Part shown: in pieces, positions 55,101-63,624 of the stretch | How the letters are laid out: each line of letters starts with the position of its first letter | How positions within the stretch are numbered: the stretch's first letter is position 1 | DNA from: Pandoraea iniqua | Lineage (GTDB): Bacteria > Pseudomonadota > Gammaproteobacteria > Burkholderiales > Burkholderiaceae | Length of the DNA: 64,000 nt | NCBI RefSeq assembly: GCF_902459685.1 | Contig: NZ_CABPSF010000001.1 | Coordinates: 1,054,001-1,118,000 of the forward strand | Reading direction: 5' to 3' | Notes under the pieces: model-generated | Database searches by the model: none | Seen by the model: only the letters and a program-made list of their open reading frames with translations | What the model was told of the DNA's origin: nothing | Program-made: the position numbers and the translations under genes

Positions 55101-58100
55101 ACCAGTAGCGCGCGTGGCGCACTGGAGATCGGTGTGTGTCTCACCGGCGAATGTGTCGGCACGACAACGCTCTATTCAGAAGGCACGCTGGCCGCGTCGA
55201 CCACCGGGACATTCACCATTGACGACGCGGTGCGCTACGGCACGCGCAATCTGACGCTGGCCGTGGGCGCGATCAACATCGGGTCCACGCAGGCGCTCGC
55301 AGCGGCGCAGGCAAACGGCACCGCTGCGGCGGGGCTGGCGATGAACCAGCGCGTGCTGGATCGTTTGCTGCACGGTGACACGTCGACAGGCGCCCCCGCG
55401 CTGGAAACGCTCACGCTGAGCGCCGCAAACAGCATCAATTTCTATGGCGATTCGGTACTCGATACCTATGACAAGGCCACCGGCAAGTCGTCGCTGAGCC
55501 GTCTGGTGCTGACGACCCCGGCCATGTACGGGCAAGGCGACAGCGCAAGCGTCGCGACAATTCGCACGGCGAATCTGGTCTGGGGCGGCACGTCGAACAT
55601 GCCCGGCACGGTGATTGCCGGCGGCGCAGGCACGGGGGCCGGGACGCTGAATCTGGAGACGGATCGCTTCGAATTCGGCTTCAGCCCGTTCGCTCAGCCG
55701 AGCAGTGTGACCTCGTACGAGCGGCTGGCGCTGGGCTTCGCGAACGTCAACATCAAGGCGAGCGAGCGCATTACGTCGAACCACCGGGGCAGCCTGTCGG
55801 TGTATCAATCGCAAGGCGCTTACGACACTTACAACGGGTTCCAATACCAAGGCGGCAACCTGAACCTGACGACACCCCTGATGACGGGGGCTGCGGGTTC
55901 ATCGAGCCGAATCACGGCAGGCGGTGCGATTTCCGTCGCGGCACCGGCGGGCGCAACGCCCGTCGACCACTCCCGCGATATCGATGCCCTTGGCGCGGAT
56001 CTGACCCTGCACGGCGACACCTTGCGTGTGGCCACCGCCGTGGTGTTGCCGAGCGGCAAGCTCACGCTGATTGCCGACAAGGACCTGACACTGGCCGACA
56101 GCGCGCAGATCGATCTGGCAGGACGCAAGCGAAGCTTCTTCGACGTCGACAAATACACGTGGGGCGGCGACGTCGTGCTGGAAAGCCGTGGCGGCAACAT
56201 CTTCCAGTCTGCGGCGTCGACGATCGACATCTCCGCCGTCAACAGCAGCGCCGGCACGCTCAAGGCGGTGGCCCTCGATGCGGCGGCGGGGCAGGTGGAC
56301 TTGCAAGGCAGGATTCTGGGCAAGAGCAGCGGCTATTACGACGCGAGCGGCACGCTCGTGCCGTTCAAGTCCGCCCGGGTGGAAGTCCGTGCGCAATCGC
56401 TGGGCGCGGGGTCCCCGGATACCGAGTTCGCGGCACTCAACACGCGTCTGAACGAGGGAGGCGTATTGGGCGGTCGCAGCTTCCAGCTCAAACGCGGCGA
56501 TCTGACGATCGGTAACGAGGTCAAGGCGGGCGAAGTCAACGTGTCTGTCGACAATGGCCGCCTGATGGTGGCAGGACGTATCGATGCGAGCGGAGACGCT
56601 GTCGGCACCATCCGTCTGGCCGCAAAAAATGGGCTGACGTTGACCGACGGTGCCGTCCTTGACGCGCATGGCACGCTGTTGCGTGTGGACAGCTACGGCA
56701 AGATCATCGACAGCCCGAACCGGGCCATCGTCGAACTCAGCTCGGGTGACGGCACGCTGACGCTGGCGGGCGGTGCGCAGATCGATCTGCGACACGGCAC
56801 AGGAGCGGCGTTTGGTGCGGTGCCGGGACAGAACGATGGGGTGTCGCGCGGCACCCTGACGCTGAATGCCCCGCGCGTGGGCAGTCAGGGCCGTGTCGAC
56901 GATGCCGACGCCCCGACATATGGCGACATCGCCATCGATGCGCGTGGCGGCGTGGCGATTCGCGGCGCGAAGTCGATTGCCCTGAATGGCATGCAGCGTT
57001 ACGCCGATGCACCTTATGCAACCGTCAAGGACGCTAACGGCAATGTGGTGCTGGACGTCAACGGCAAACCGGTGCTGGAACTGGCGGCGGGTGGCCGTCC
57101 GTATCAGGTGATCGATCAGGCCTACCTCGACGCCAAACACGCCGACAGCACGCAATTCATCGACCATGCGCTGGCCAACGGCAATCTGCTGAACGTGAAG
57201 ATGGCGGGGTTGAACAACGCCAACTACCTCAACGTCTTGCATTTGCGTCCCGGCGTTGAAGTCGTCAGCAAGACCGCCGACGGCGACATGGTGGTTCGTG
57301 GCGATGTGGATCTGTCCGGCTACCGCTATGCGAGCCTGAATCCGCTGTCGGCGAAGACCGGTGTCTATGGCTCTGGCGAAGTGGGCATGCTGACCGTGCG
57401 CGCCGGCGGCAATCTCGACATTTTCGGCAGCATCAACGACGGCTTCTCGCCGCCACCGGTCACCAAGGACGACTCGGGCTGGATGCTGTTGAAGGGGATC
57501 AACTTCGGCGGCGACGACATCGTGGTGCCGGGCGTGGGTGTGACGCTGGCCGACGGCACTGCCTTCCCCGTCGGTTCTGTCCTCAATTACGACGTGCCGA
57601 TCAGAGGCTTCGTTATCCCGGCAGGGGCGCGCGTGCCGGTATCGGTCACGCTCGCCGAGCCGTTGGTGTTGCCCGCCGGGACGGTGCTCGCAGCCGCCAT
57701 ACGCGACAGCGCCGGCAACGTGCTTTACGCGGCGGGCACCGTCCTGAAGACGACCGTCACCATCGCCGCGAACGCGCGTCTCGACGCAGGGTCGGTGTTC
57801 ACCTCTGGCGTGAGCGTCAGCGCGATGATCTGGCCGAAAGGCATACCGTTGCCCGGTATGCCAGACCCGGGAGAGGGGACCCTGACGCGAAACTTCGTAT
57901 CGCTTAACGGCGCCAAAGCGCTTGCTGCCGGTGCGATCATTCCGTCGGGAACCGACGTCAAACTGCCGGGGGATGCCGACTCGGTGGCATTGCGCCCGGA
58001 GATTGGCGGACGTCAGGGCAAGGTGTGGGCGCTCGCGCAAATGTTGCCGGAGGGGTCGCAGTCGTGGTCGATGCGACTGGTGGCGGGGGCCGACACCGAC

Positions 58101-61100
58101 GCCGCCGACAGCCGCATTGTGCAAGCGCGCCCGCCGCATGGTGATCTGCGACTGGCGGACAGTCACTACGGCATGTATGGCCGGGGTATTCCGCCCAAGG
58201 GGGTCGGATACTGGACGCAAGCCGCCGCAGACCTCGGCATCGACGGCATTGTGGCCGGGGAGAAGATCGAAGATGATTTTCTCAAGAGCATTGGCGTCGA
58301 CATGACGGCCGAAGAGTTTTGTAAGAACGATTCAGAAAACTGTCTGGTGAAGGTGAGCTACACCTGGACCCAACAAGGTGCGGACGAATTTGCCGACCCG
58401 AGCGTTCACGCGGGTGACGTGGTGGATACCGTGGGCTTGCAATGGCCAACCTTGTGCGAGGACAACCCGACATGGTGTACGACCCCGGGCATGACCTATG
58501 CCTACTCCCCGACGAACCAACGCTTTAGCGTGTTGCGCACGGGCACGGGCGATCTGGAACTGCTCAGTGGCGGCAACATGCGCATGGACTCGCTGTTCGG
58601 TGTCTATACCGCAGGCACGTCGTCGAGCGCCACGCGTCCGGGCGACCCGTTCAATCAGCCGCGCGGGAAAAATTCGTTGGGCAAGGTGCTCAGCGAAGTG
58701 GCTGGCAACAATGAGCCGTTCGTGAACGGCGGCGAGGAGAGCTTGTATCGCGCGTGGTATCCCGATCAGGGCGGCAATCTGTTGCTGCGCGTCGGGGGGA
58801 ACCTGACGGGATCGTTGCTGCAACCGAGCGGGGCGAGCTCCACGCGACCGCTGCCGGAGGATGCCGGCTATGACAGCGCCAATGTCGGCACGTGGCTCTG
58901 GCGTCAGGGCAGTGCCGATGTCGATATCGGTGCACCGGCGCAGCCTACGGCATGGTGGATCAACTTCGGTAGTTTTGTCAGTGGGTTGGGTAACGGTGTC
59001 ACGCGTCTGGTCGGCTTTACCGGCTTCGGAACGCTGGGCGGCGGCAATCTCACGGCGCAGGTCGACGGCGACGCAGGTCAGTTGGCAAGGCTCGTGGGCA
59101 GCCGGTATGACATCAACGTGAACGCGCGTCCGCAGGGGCTTGCGCTGGCCGTCGGGGGCACCGGGCGCGTCGCGCCGGATGGCAGCATCTCCTTGACCGG
59201 CGGCGGCGATCTCGACGTGCGTGTGAGCGGCGCGATCAATCCGATCGGTGTGAGCGCCCTCAATCATGCAAACGGCGTGGTCACCAATCTGCGAGGTCAT
59301 ACGGAGATCAAGGCCGCGACGATCGGCGCGATCGATCTTACCTACGGGAGCACGGCCACCCAACATACGCCGAATGAAACGCGCGCCTTCGATGCTTTCC
59401 GGTCGACGCGAGGCATTGCGCGGGGCGGGTTCACACTCGTGCCGGGGGACGCCACCTTTAGCCTGTATTCGTTGGCGGATCAGGTCACGCAGGACGTCGC
59501 GGACCCGGGCCGCCTGACGTTGGAGTTTTATTCGCCCTACGTGAGCAAATCCGCCATCAATGGTTATGGCTGGAGCTGGTTCACCTTGTGGACGAATCGC
59601 ACCGCCATCGATATGGTGTCCGCCGGGGGAAATCTCACACCCTTGACGAGCATGGTCGGCACCGTCACCGACGAGGGGATCGTGTACCCATCGATTCTGC
59701 GGGCGGTTGCGCCGAGTGGCAGCCTGTACTACGGCCAGGCGGTTCGTTTCTACCAAGCTGACAGCAGCGTCGCCCCCATGCCCCTGCTGCTTGCGCCGTC
59801 GGCGTCGGGCGGTGAGTTGCAATTTCTCGCAGCCGATTCGATTTTCGCAGGGGTGTTCACGGTCAGCCCGTCGAGCGCGCCGACGAGCACGATGCCGACA
59901 CCGCAACGGCCTGCGTATCTCGCATGGATGTACCCCATTGGGGGCTCATACGCGTCGACGGCGGACGCCCGCAACTATGCGGGGGACGGTAATCGCGCGA
60001 ACGGCTCGACGTTCCCTATGTTTGTCTTCGGTGCAAACTCTGCGGCCGGGTTGCCGAATACGGGCGCGTCAACGTCGCTCTTTTACGCGGTGGAGGGTGA
60101 TCTCGTCGGCGTGAACACCGGACGTGTCCTGAAATTCACCGGCAAAGGAAACTTCTTCGAAAAAGACCCGAGACTCGGCCGCACATGGTACGAAGGCGGG
60201 CCGGTCGCCATGCGGGCAGGGCGCGACATCGTGAGAAGCGGGAGTCTGGTGCTCGAGGACGGTGCGGGAATCGGGAATGCCGAGTTCGGCTACACCGGCA
60301 CGGGGAACTTGTTCGTGCACAGCAATGCGTCCGATGTTTCGGTGGTGTCCGCTGGGCGCGACATTCTGTACAGCACGTTCAACGTGGCCGGCCCCGGCAC
60401 ATTGGATATCAGTGCCGGTCGCAACATTCTGATGGAGGATCGAGCGGGGGTTACGAGTCTGGGGCCGGTGGTGTCGAGCGACACGCGCCCCGGGGCGAGC
60501 ATCGCCATGCAGGCGGGCGTGGGGGCGAAGGGACTGGATTACCTCCAGTTCGTCAAACCCTATCTGGACGCGACGAATCTGGCGCGTACCGGCGTACCGC
60601 TGGCCGATCAGGCGGGCAAGGTCGTCAAGACGTACGAAACCGAACTCGTGACATGGCTTGGCGAACGTTACGGATTCTCGGGGACGGCAGACGAAGCGCG
60701 TGCCTTCTATTTCGCGTTGCCGGTGGCGCAGCAGCGTGTCTTTGCCCGCAACGTTTATTTTGCGGAGTTGAAGGCCGGTGGTCGCGAGTACAACGATCCG
60801 GCGAGCCCGCGCTACGGTAGCTTCCTGCGCAGCCGCAATGCGATTGCCGCACTTGCACCCGACATCGATGCGGACGGTAATCCGGTGACGTACGCCGGCG
60901 ATATCGTGATGTTCCGGGGGCTGCGCACCACGTATGACGAACTCAACCGGCGGTATGAATATGCGCCGCGCAGTGGTTTCGTCCGAACCAATTTCGGCGG
61001 CGATATTCAGATGCTGACGCCGGGTGGCCGAATGGTGGTTGGCATTGAGGGTGCGGCACCGCCTGCGCAATCGGGGGTGTTGACGCAAGGGGGCGGCAAC

Positions 61101-61826
61101 ATCGAGATGTTCTCGCACGGCAGCATCTTGCTGGGGCAGAGCCGCATCATGACGACGTTTGGCGGCGACATTCTGGGATGGTCGTCGGAAGGCGATATCA
61201 ACGCCGGTCGAGGCTCGAAGTCCACCGTGGTGTACACGCCGCCCAAGCGTGAATATGACCAATGGGGCAACGTCAAGCTATCGCCGCAGGTGCCGAGTAC
61301 CGGTGCCGGGATCGCCACGCTCAATCCGATTCCCGAAGTGAAGGCAGGCGACGTCGATCTGCTAGCGCCGTTGGGGACGATCGATGCGGGCGAGGCGGGT
61401 ATTCGTGTGTCGGGCAGTCTGAATCTGGTGGCGCTGCAAGTGGTAAATGCCGCAAACATTCAGGTGCAGGGCAAGTCGGCGGGATTGCCGGTTGTCGCTG
61501 GCGTGAACGTTGCCGCGCTGACCAATGCCAGCGCGAGCGCATCGCAGGCGGCCGCTGCGGCGCAGGACGCCGTGCAGCGTGAGCGCAATGCCGCACGTCA
61601 GTCACAGCCGTCGATTTTCACGGTGCGCACGCTGGGGCAGGGTAGTGAACCGGCGACTGGGGAGCCGGGCAGAGCGGCACCGTTGCGCTCGTTGTTGTCA
61701 CCCACGACGACAGGCTACAACGCGTCGAACCCGGTGCAGATCGTGGGGCTGGGGGAGAAGGTCGATCAGGCGCTGTGGTCTCGTCTTAGTGATGCGGAAC
61801 GTCTGGCGTTGCGGCAGGATCGGTAA
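49104..61826 (+). CDS. Giant filamentous-haemagglutinin-type exoprotein, 4240 residues
   Basis: Predicted secreted adhesin-like protein. An extended signal region ends near residue 47 (DAHA). A two-partner-secretion haemagglutinin domain follows (about 130-330), with ILNWETFNVGKNTTVAFDQ, NRVNDPQARPSVIQGQI and NGILFTGTSQVDTRNLVA. The bulk is Gly/Ala/Asp/Thr-rich beta-helix repeats. The last ~550 residues, with MRAGRDIV, LDISAGRNIL and NFGGDIQMLTPGGRM, resemble the DUF3739 C-terminal type rather than a CDI toxin. Only six cysteines are seen, in three close pairs. No TpsB transporter gene is in the window. ATG 49104 has AGGA 6 bases upstream. It follows the STN-FecI-FecR genes directly and is likely their target. 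Confidence 0.9.
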   Translation: MNTRGHQGASQKLRHPNRIHRLLRVSPMTRAVAIALATGGLFVDAHAQQAFSAGWFAARGAAQSTATQTGRLPNGMPVSSLNTPSEQQRLANIQLQRSIDNLGITAQALAAQQSMQAAARQAAQSDASVPDGLATGGLKVDTNSLTQGWINANAPTQTTSDGKTTVAVRQTADKAILNWETFNVGKNTTVAFDQQRDWAVLNRVNDPQARPSVIQGQIKADGTVLIANRNGILFTGTSQVDTRNLVAAAASITNDQFKNNGIYGTGTSTPTFTGAAGKVQVQAGAQIATRAPNASTDGGGYVLLLGQEVHNAGSIATPRGQAAMAAGDSFIIRRGVGTDSDPTLTTRGNMVTPQFDANSASGLVRNTGLIVAREGDVSLVGRDVQQNAVAIATTTVNTRGTLHFVALGADGKVALGPGATSAIVIEGNGSALNSQRSSLLGPPVDSQYDINPVNDRRDQSRVEITSSGTVDFLPDSLTLATGGQIVVNAATRSLVRDRAQLDVSGAVGVNLSMESNNVKVNVQGNEQRDAPGNRDNLLLNSNDVWIDRRKVVFVPKGTNGYDSDRWYTAGGLLEVGGYLGTQGHTVGEWMAQGGSLTFSGKDVVTQADSKINLSGGTFNVQTGTLNQTWLKGADGRLYEVSSAPGDLLYTGIYKGFEDTHARWGDKATQYYATPFIGSTTRLENGYTVGRDAGRLVISTQGAVLEGGIVGDVFQGARQTQAPAPDLDSYNQSQNAAARRGQLIVGKIQPMYDKTSGLLYDNLSAVMRQVDLREAQAKIAAGLDLTTALPADRQGGLVLDTSLLNGFSLGAIRVAAKDKIEVGSALQVASGGTLTLFGNDIAVNADVTAHGGRIQIGSLLNQMSQNGLADTVVNVASPIGNVAIAEGVKLDASGLWRNLLTSPEGVDGLPYRDGGSVSIRGSGNLALARGSMIDVSSGLAVMSDGKLQGGRGGDVTLAAVGNGATLALDPDAAIRAYGFSGGGTLDVQSRKIVIGDASAVPEPGTLAWDAGFFNKGFSSYRLTGASGVAVNDGTYVDVTMPVYRRADETRDLTTGDLRGMFTVWTPPLYQADAAKAKLTQRKGASLMLQTGNYLSTAADMAASQLTIGKGAVVSVDPGQSITLNSVGQMTIDGTLNAWGGNITLGDMKENGLLAETVNAIGHGRSIWIGENAVLDVAARAATALDARGNPYGFVRNGGNIVIGGDINHVNGTATGSDLFIVVRDGALLDASGAQATLNVDAQGNRLVASNGGSISLASNSGLYLDGAFKAASGGGNAAGGTLSVAQITAMYRKNDATQRVLKARELILEQTQSASPLRTIQTPAQAAAALTYGYGRLSVAQINAGGFDNFSLFASTAVAGDVSLKVNQNLQFYGGITTVAGSTGSPNVHLESSYLRLAMQRPGGRDGYVTPGSATPQVRPVIAKMDALANLIDVRGNTMFNADLIELTSRGDLRFMATVDGWDGQAPATSLVGPGDITLRAAQLYPDTNAGAAVIAGSIASGYDPKRTLTIARTTDTIPDVPFSVFGTLSLLAANIEQGGIVRAPLGRLRIGTTGFNDEVTLNVHLLPGSVSSVSGAGLVMPYGGTTDGQSWQYNGKDVTPDGVGGSDFRGNLVRGMVLGGKSITVDSGAVLDLSGGGELTGAGFVSGRGGSTDARFYPLVQVGPNGGLTLPDLKTNPVYAIVPGTQSGYAPSSGGGAADPAIGRQITIGAGVPGLPAGTYTLMPSTYALLPGAFRVEINARAGQGAGGAALAMRNGSWSASGTLSVAGTGTHDSLASQIILTPAKVLRTYSQYNETGFTAFSLADAARRGIPRPGLPADAKTLQLTLQQGAGANAFRFDGIGRFAPAAGGYGGTVSVVVPNVGQKQAIEIVAAQATAGFAGVTLRADSLNNIGAARMVIGGMTTTTYGQGGNYVTFGENTPLEIYLRSGTTLSAPEVFLVASESSDPTAPGGLIRVEQGASINTLGRGKVAYDAADGFVYKSDRYVLAASNGLLNILPSTSSARGALEIGVCLTGECVGTTTLYSEGTLAASTTGTFTIDDAVRYGTRNLTLAVGAINIGSTQALAAAQANGTAAAGLAMNQRVLDRLLHGDTSTGAPALETLTLSAANSINFYGDSVLDTYDKATGKSSLSRLVLTTPAMYGQGDSASVATIRTANLVWGGTSNMPGTVIAGGAGTGAGTLNLETDRFEFGFSPFAQPSSVTSYERLALGFANVNIKASERITSNHRGSLSVYQSQGAYDTYNGFQYQGGNLNLTTPLMTGAAGSSSRITAGGAISVAAPAGATPVDHSRDIDALGADLTLHGDTLRVATAVVLPSGKLTLIADKDLTLADSAQIDLAGRKRSFFDVDKYTWGGDVVLESRGGNIFQSAASTIDISAVNSSAGTLKAVALDAAAGQVDLQGRILGKSSGYYDASGTLVPFKSARVEVRAQSLGAGSPDTEFAALNTRLNEGGVLGGRSFQLKRGDLTIGNEVKAGEVNVSVDNGRLMVAGRIDASGDAVGTIRLAAKNGLTLTDGAVLDAHGTLLRVDSYGKIIDSPNRAIVELSSGDGTLTLAGGAQIDLRHGTGAAFGAVPGQNDGVSRGTLTLNAPRVGSQGRVDDADAPTYGDIAIDARGGVAIRGAKSIALNGMQRYADAPYATVKDANGNVVLDVNGKPVLELAAGGRPYQVIDQAYLDAKHADSTQFIDHALANGNLLNVKMAGLNNANYLNVLHLRPGVEVVSKTADGDMVVRGDVDLSGYRYASLNPLSAKTGVYGSGEVGMLTVRAGGNLDIFGSINDGFSPPPVTKDDSGWMLLKGINFGGDDIVVPGVGVTLADGTAFPVGSVLNYDVPIRGFVIPAGARVPVSVTLAEPLVLPAGTVLAAAIRDSAGNVLYAAGTVLKTTVTIAANARLDAGSVFTSGVSVSAMIWPKGIPLPGMPDPGEGTLTRNFVSLNGAKALAAGAIIPSGTDVKLPGDADSVALRPEIGGRQGKVWALAQMLPEGSQSWSMRLVAGADTDAADSRIVQARPPHGDLRLADSHYGMYGRGIPPKGVGYWTQAAADLGIDGIVAGEKIEDDFLKSIGVDMTAEEFCKNDSENCLVKVSYTWTQQGADEFADPSVHAGDVVDTVGLQWPTLCEDNPTWCTTPGMTYAYSPTNQRFSVLRTGTGDLELLSGGNMRMDSLFGVYTAGTSSSATRPGDPFNQPRGKNSLGKVLSEVAGNNEPFVNGGEESLYRAWYPDQGGNLLLRVGGNLTGSLLQPSGASSTRPLPEDAGYDSANVGTWLWRQGSADVDIGAPAQPTAWWINFGSFVSGLGNGVTRLVGFTGFGTLGGGNLTAQVDGDAGQLARLVGSRYDINVNARPQGLALAVGGTGRVAPDGSISLTGGGDLDVRVSGAINPIGVSALNHANGVVTNLRGHTEIKAATIGAIDLTYGSTATQHTPNETRAFDAFRSTRGIARGGFTLVPGDATFSLYSLADQVTQDVADPGRLTLEFYSPYVSKSAINGYGWSWFTLWTNRTAIDMVSAGGNLTPLTSMVGTVTDEGIVYPSILRAVAPSGSLYYGQAVRFYQADSSVAPMPLLLAPSASGGELQFLAADSIFAGVFTVSPSSAPTSTMPTPQRPAYLAWMYPIGGSYASTADARNYAGDGNRANGSTFPMFVFGANSAAGLPNTGASTSLFYAVEGDLVGVNTGRVLKFTGKGNFFEKDPRLGRTWYEGGPVAMRAGRDIVRSGSLVLEDGAGIGNAEFGYTGTGNLFVHSNASDVSVVSAGRDILYSTFNVAGPGTLDISAGRNILMEDRAGVTSLGPVVSSDTRPGASIAMQAGVGAKGLDYLQFVKPYLDATNLARTGVPLADQAGKVVKTYETELVTWLGERYGFSGTADEARAFYFALPVAQQRVFARNVYFAELKAGGREYNDPASPRYGSFLRSRNAIAALAPDIDADGNPVTYAGDIVMFRGLRTTYDELNRRYEYAPRSGFVRTNFGGDIQMLTPGGRMVVGIEGAAPPAQSGVLTQGGGNIEMFSHGSILLGQSRIMTTFGGDILGWSSEGDINAGRGSKSTVVYTPPKREYDQWGNVKLSPQVPSTGAGIATLNPIPEVKAGDVDLLAPLGTIDAGEAGIRVSGSLNLVALQVVNAANIQVQGKSAGLPVVAGVNVAALTNASASASQAAAAAQDAVQRERNAARQSQPSIFTVRTLGQGSEPATGEPGRAAPLRSLLSPTTTGYNASNPVQIVGLGEKVDQALWSRLSDAERLALRQDR

Positions 61827-61854
61827 GTCTCGAGGTTAAATCGTCAGGGGGTGA

Positions 61855-61900
61855 AGCCCATCGGTCTGAGTGTTAGTTCGGTCGGTGGGCTGTTTTATTT
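61855..61900 (+). terminator. Rho-independent terminator of the exoprotein gene
   Basis: AGCCCATCG (61855-61863) pairs with CGGTGGGCT (61883-61891, one G-U), followed by TTTTATTT. It starts 28 bases after the stop. Confidence 0.85.
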
Positions 61901-62188
61901 GAGGGGGGCTGTGGCCCGGAAAATGCTGGGGGCAGCCGCGGCTGAATAGGGGCTCGTTGGGTAGACGAACACCGGAGCGTATGAATTTAATCGGGAACTA
62001 GGCGGGTGACGGAGTCGGCATAGGATGCAGCGGTGCAACTGGATGCGTTTGCATCCTGTTAATACCGCTGATAATGAATGGCGGAATTCGACCCGAAGCC
62101 GCCCTCTGCCTCGCCAGCAGGCGGTCGTTGATGCGTATATAGCCGACCTACTCAAGCAATTGTTTCGGCCGAATTTTCGATTGAAAAG
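61901..62188. other. Intergenic stretch after the exoprotein terminator
   Basis: 288 bases (362 between the flanking genes) without a convincing gene. GC falls here toward the low-GC cassette that follows. A minus-strand open frame at 61895-62155 has no recognisable motif or good start. Confidence 0.4.
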
Positions 62189-62593
62189 TTAGTCGAAGTC
62201 TATCCTGAAGGCGCACTCATCTTTGTACTGCTGCATTAATTCGCCCAGGACCGAATTCGAAAGGGCAGTCGTCAACGCGACCTTCAACTCCGGTGTGACG
62301 CCGTCCAGGTGAAAGGAAAACCACCACCCAGACGGCGCATCGACCCAGGACACAAATAGGTCTTCGCTGCTGGTGCTCCAAAACTGAACGCTCTTCGGAG
62401 TCGCCATAGACGCTTGGTTCGTGATCATGTCACGGGGAATCGCGATCTGTTTGCCGTCGTCGATCCAGCACGTTACTCGCCCCGTTTCTGGATTGGCAAG
62501 TGAAAATCCAAGCGGCTGGAGCAACGCCTCGACAAAGGAAAAAATGTCCGGAAATGGGCCCTTTAGTAGGACCATCAAAATAGGCTTTGCCAT
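62189..62593 (-). CDS. Hypothetical protein, 134 residues
   Basis: Not recognised. Starts MAKPILMVLLKGPFPDIFSF and contains VTCWIDDGKQIAIPRDM and SGWWFSFHLDG; no signal peptide or membrane helix. It is rich in aromatic residues, small and acidic, like many immunity proteins, and is last in a minus-strand group with an SMI1/KNR4-type gene. GC is clearly lower than the genome average of the window. ATG 62593 is the likeliest start, without a strong ribosome-binding site. Confidence 0.65.
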   Translation of the reverse strand: MAKPILMVLLKGPFPDIFSFVEALLQPLGFSLANPETGRVTCWIDDGKQIAIPRDMITNQASMATPKSVQFWSTSSEDLFVSWVDAPSGWWFSFHLDGVTPELKVALTTALSNSVLGELMQQYKDECAFRIDFD

Positions 62594-62745
62594 GGCGCGT
62601 TCGAACTTCGGTATGTAGTTGTAACGGTGAGGTCGCGTGGCAGTCTTCCGTCGTGACCGATTGTTCACGATTCTTGTGACGATGTCGAACGTCTGCACAT
62701 GGCCGTACGAAGTCCTAGGGCCGCGCGTGACTGCCCCGGATGCAG

Positions 62746-62979
62746 TCACCGTTGAAGCCAATCTTCGCGACCGATGCCATACACGTGATCACATTCGTCG
62801 TATGCCTCGTCGATTGAAAGAAACAAATGATCCGAAGTCGGAAATGGCGCGTCTAGAGATTCATACCGCATCAGTAGAAAGATTCCGTCTTCGAGTTTTT
62901 CAATCTCGATCTTTACGGTCGTGCCTTCGTTTTCGCCTCGGCCATCAAGGGATTTTCGAGTTCGCGCCCAAATCAGCAT
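62746..62979 (-). CDS. Hypothetical small acidic protein, 77 residues
   Basis: Not recognised. The conserved-looking core is IEIEKLEDGIFLLMRYESLD followed by SIDEAYDECDHVYGIGREDW, a strand-helix pattern seen in several small immunity-like proteins. The start is unclear: ATG 62979 adds a basic stretch, and ATG 63060 would extend it further. It lies between the SMI1/KNR4 gene and the 134-residue gene on the same strand. Confidence 0.5.
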   Translation of the reverse strand: MLIWARTRKSLDGRGENEGTTVKIEIEKLEDGIFLLMRYESLDAPFPTSDHLFLSIDEAYDECDHVYGIGREDWLQR

Positions 62980-63069
62980 AGGTGGCTCGTGTTCGTCGAA
63001 CGTAGTATTCCTATGCGCGCCGATAGTCGTCCGGCAGCAGGAACGCGACGCATATGACAACGTTTCGCG

Positions 63070-63498
63070 TTACTCGTGCCAATTCGTGACGAATGATTCA
63101 AAACTGCTCGAGACGAAATGTATTTTTCCCGTCGCTTGATCCAGAAATTCAACGGTGGGCGGTATCGTTTCATAGTTCAAGAGGATCATCCCGCCCATTG
63201 GATCTCTAGCAATTGGCACAAACTGTGATGGTAGGTTCATTGCCTGAGGCCGCAGATACCACAAGACTGTGAATAGATCTGGTGTGGTTGAGATTTCAAA
63301 AAAATCGCTAATACAGGTTGCGAAATCTGCAACGCGAAACTCTGAAATCTCCGGGCTCGCGCCATTACAGAATCGTGCCAAATCTACGTAGGCGGGCGGG
63401 AGCGGATATCCCAACCGTTGCTCCAGTGCGGCGATTGCATCTTCGCTCGCACTTTCCCCTTGCGCGATGCCGTAACTCGTCCAGTCGATGTTTGCCAT
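63070..63498 (-). CDS. SMI1/KNR4 (SUKH) family protein
   Basis: 142 residues with the SUKH signature ALEQRLGYPLPPAYVDLARFCNGASP at about residues 20-45 and closing strands MILLNYE and IHFVSSSFESFV. Bacterial SUKH proteins commonly serve as immunity proteins against polymorphic toxins. ATG 63498 has GGAGG 8 bases upstream, which decides the start over a longer frame. No toxin gene is seen in the window. Confidence 0.83.
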   Translation of the reverse strand: MANIDWTSYGIAQGESASEDAIAALEQRLGYPLPPAYVDLARFCNGASPEISEFRVADFATCISDFFEISTTPDLFTVLWYLRPQAMNLPSQFVPIARDPMGGMILLNYETIPPTVEFLDQATGKIHFVSSSFESFVTNWHE

Positions 63499-63624
63499 CG
63501 AAACGTCCTCCCACTTGATTGCTGTAGTGTTCATCACTTCCCAGAGGAGCCGCCCTTGGCGATCGCGGTCAAAAGCGATCGGCTGCTCATGCCCGTACTT
63601 TTTCGAACGCTAAGGCATTCGGAT

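Noticed and set aside
55899-58220. A 773-codon minus-strand open frame inside the exoprotein gene
   Set aside because: No motif and biased composition; it mirrors the repetitive coding strand.
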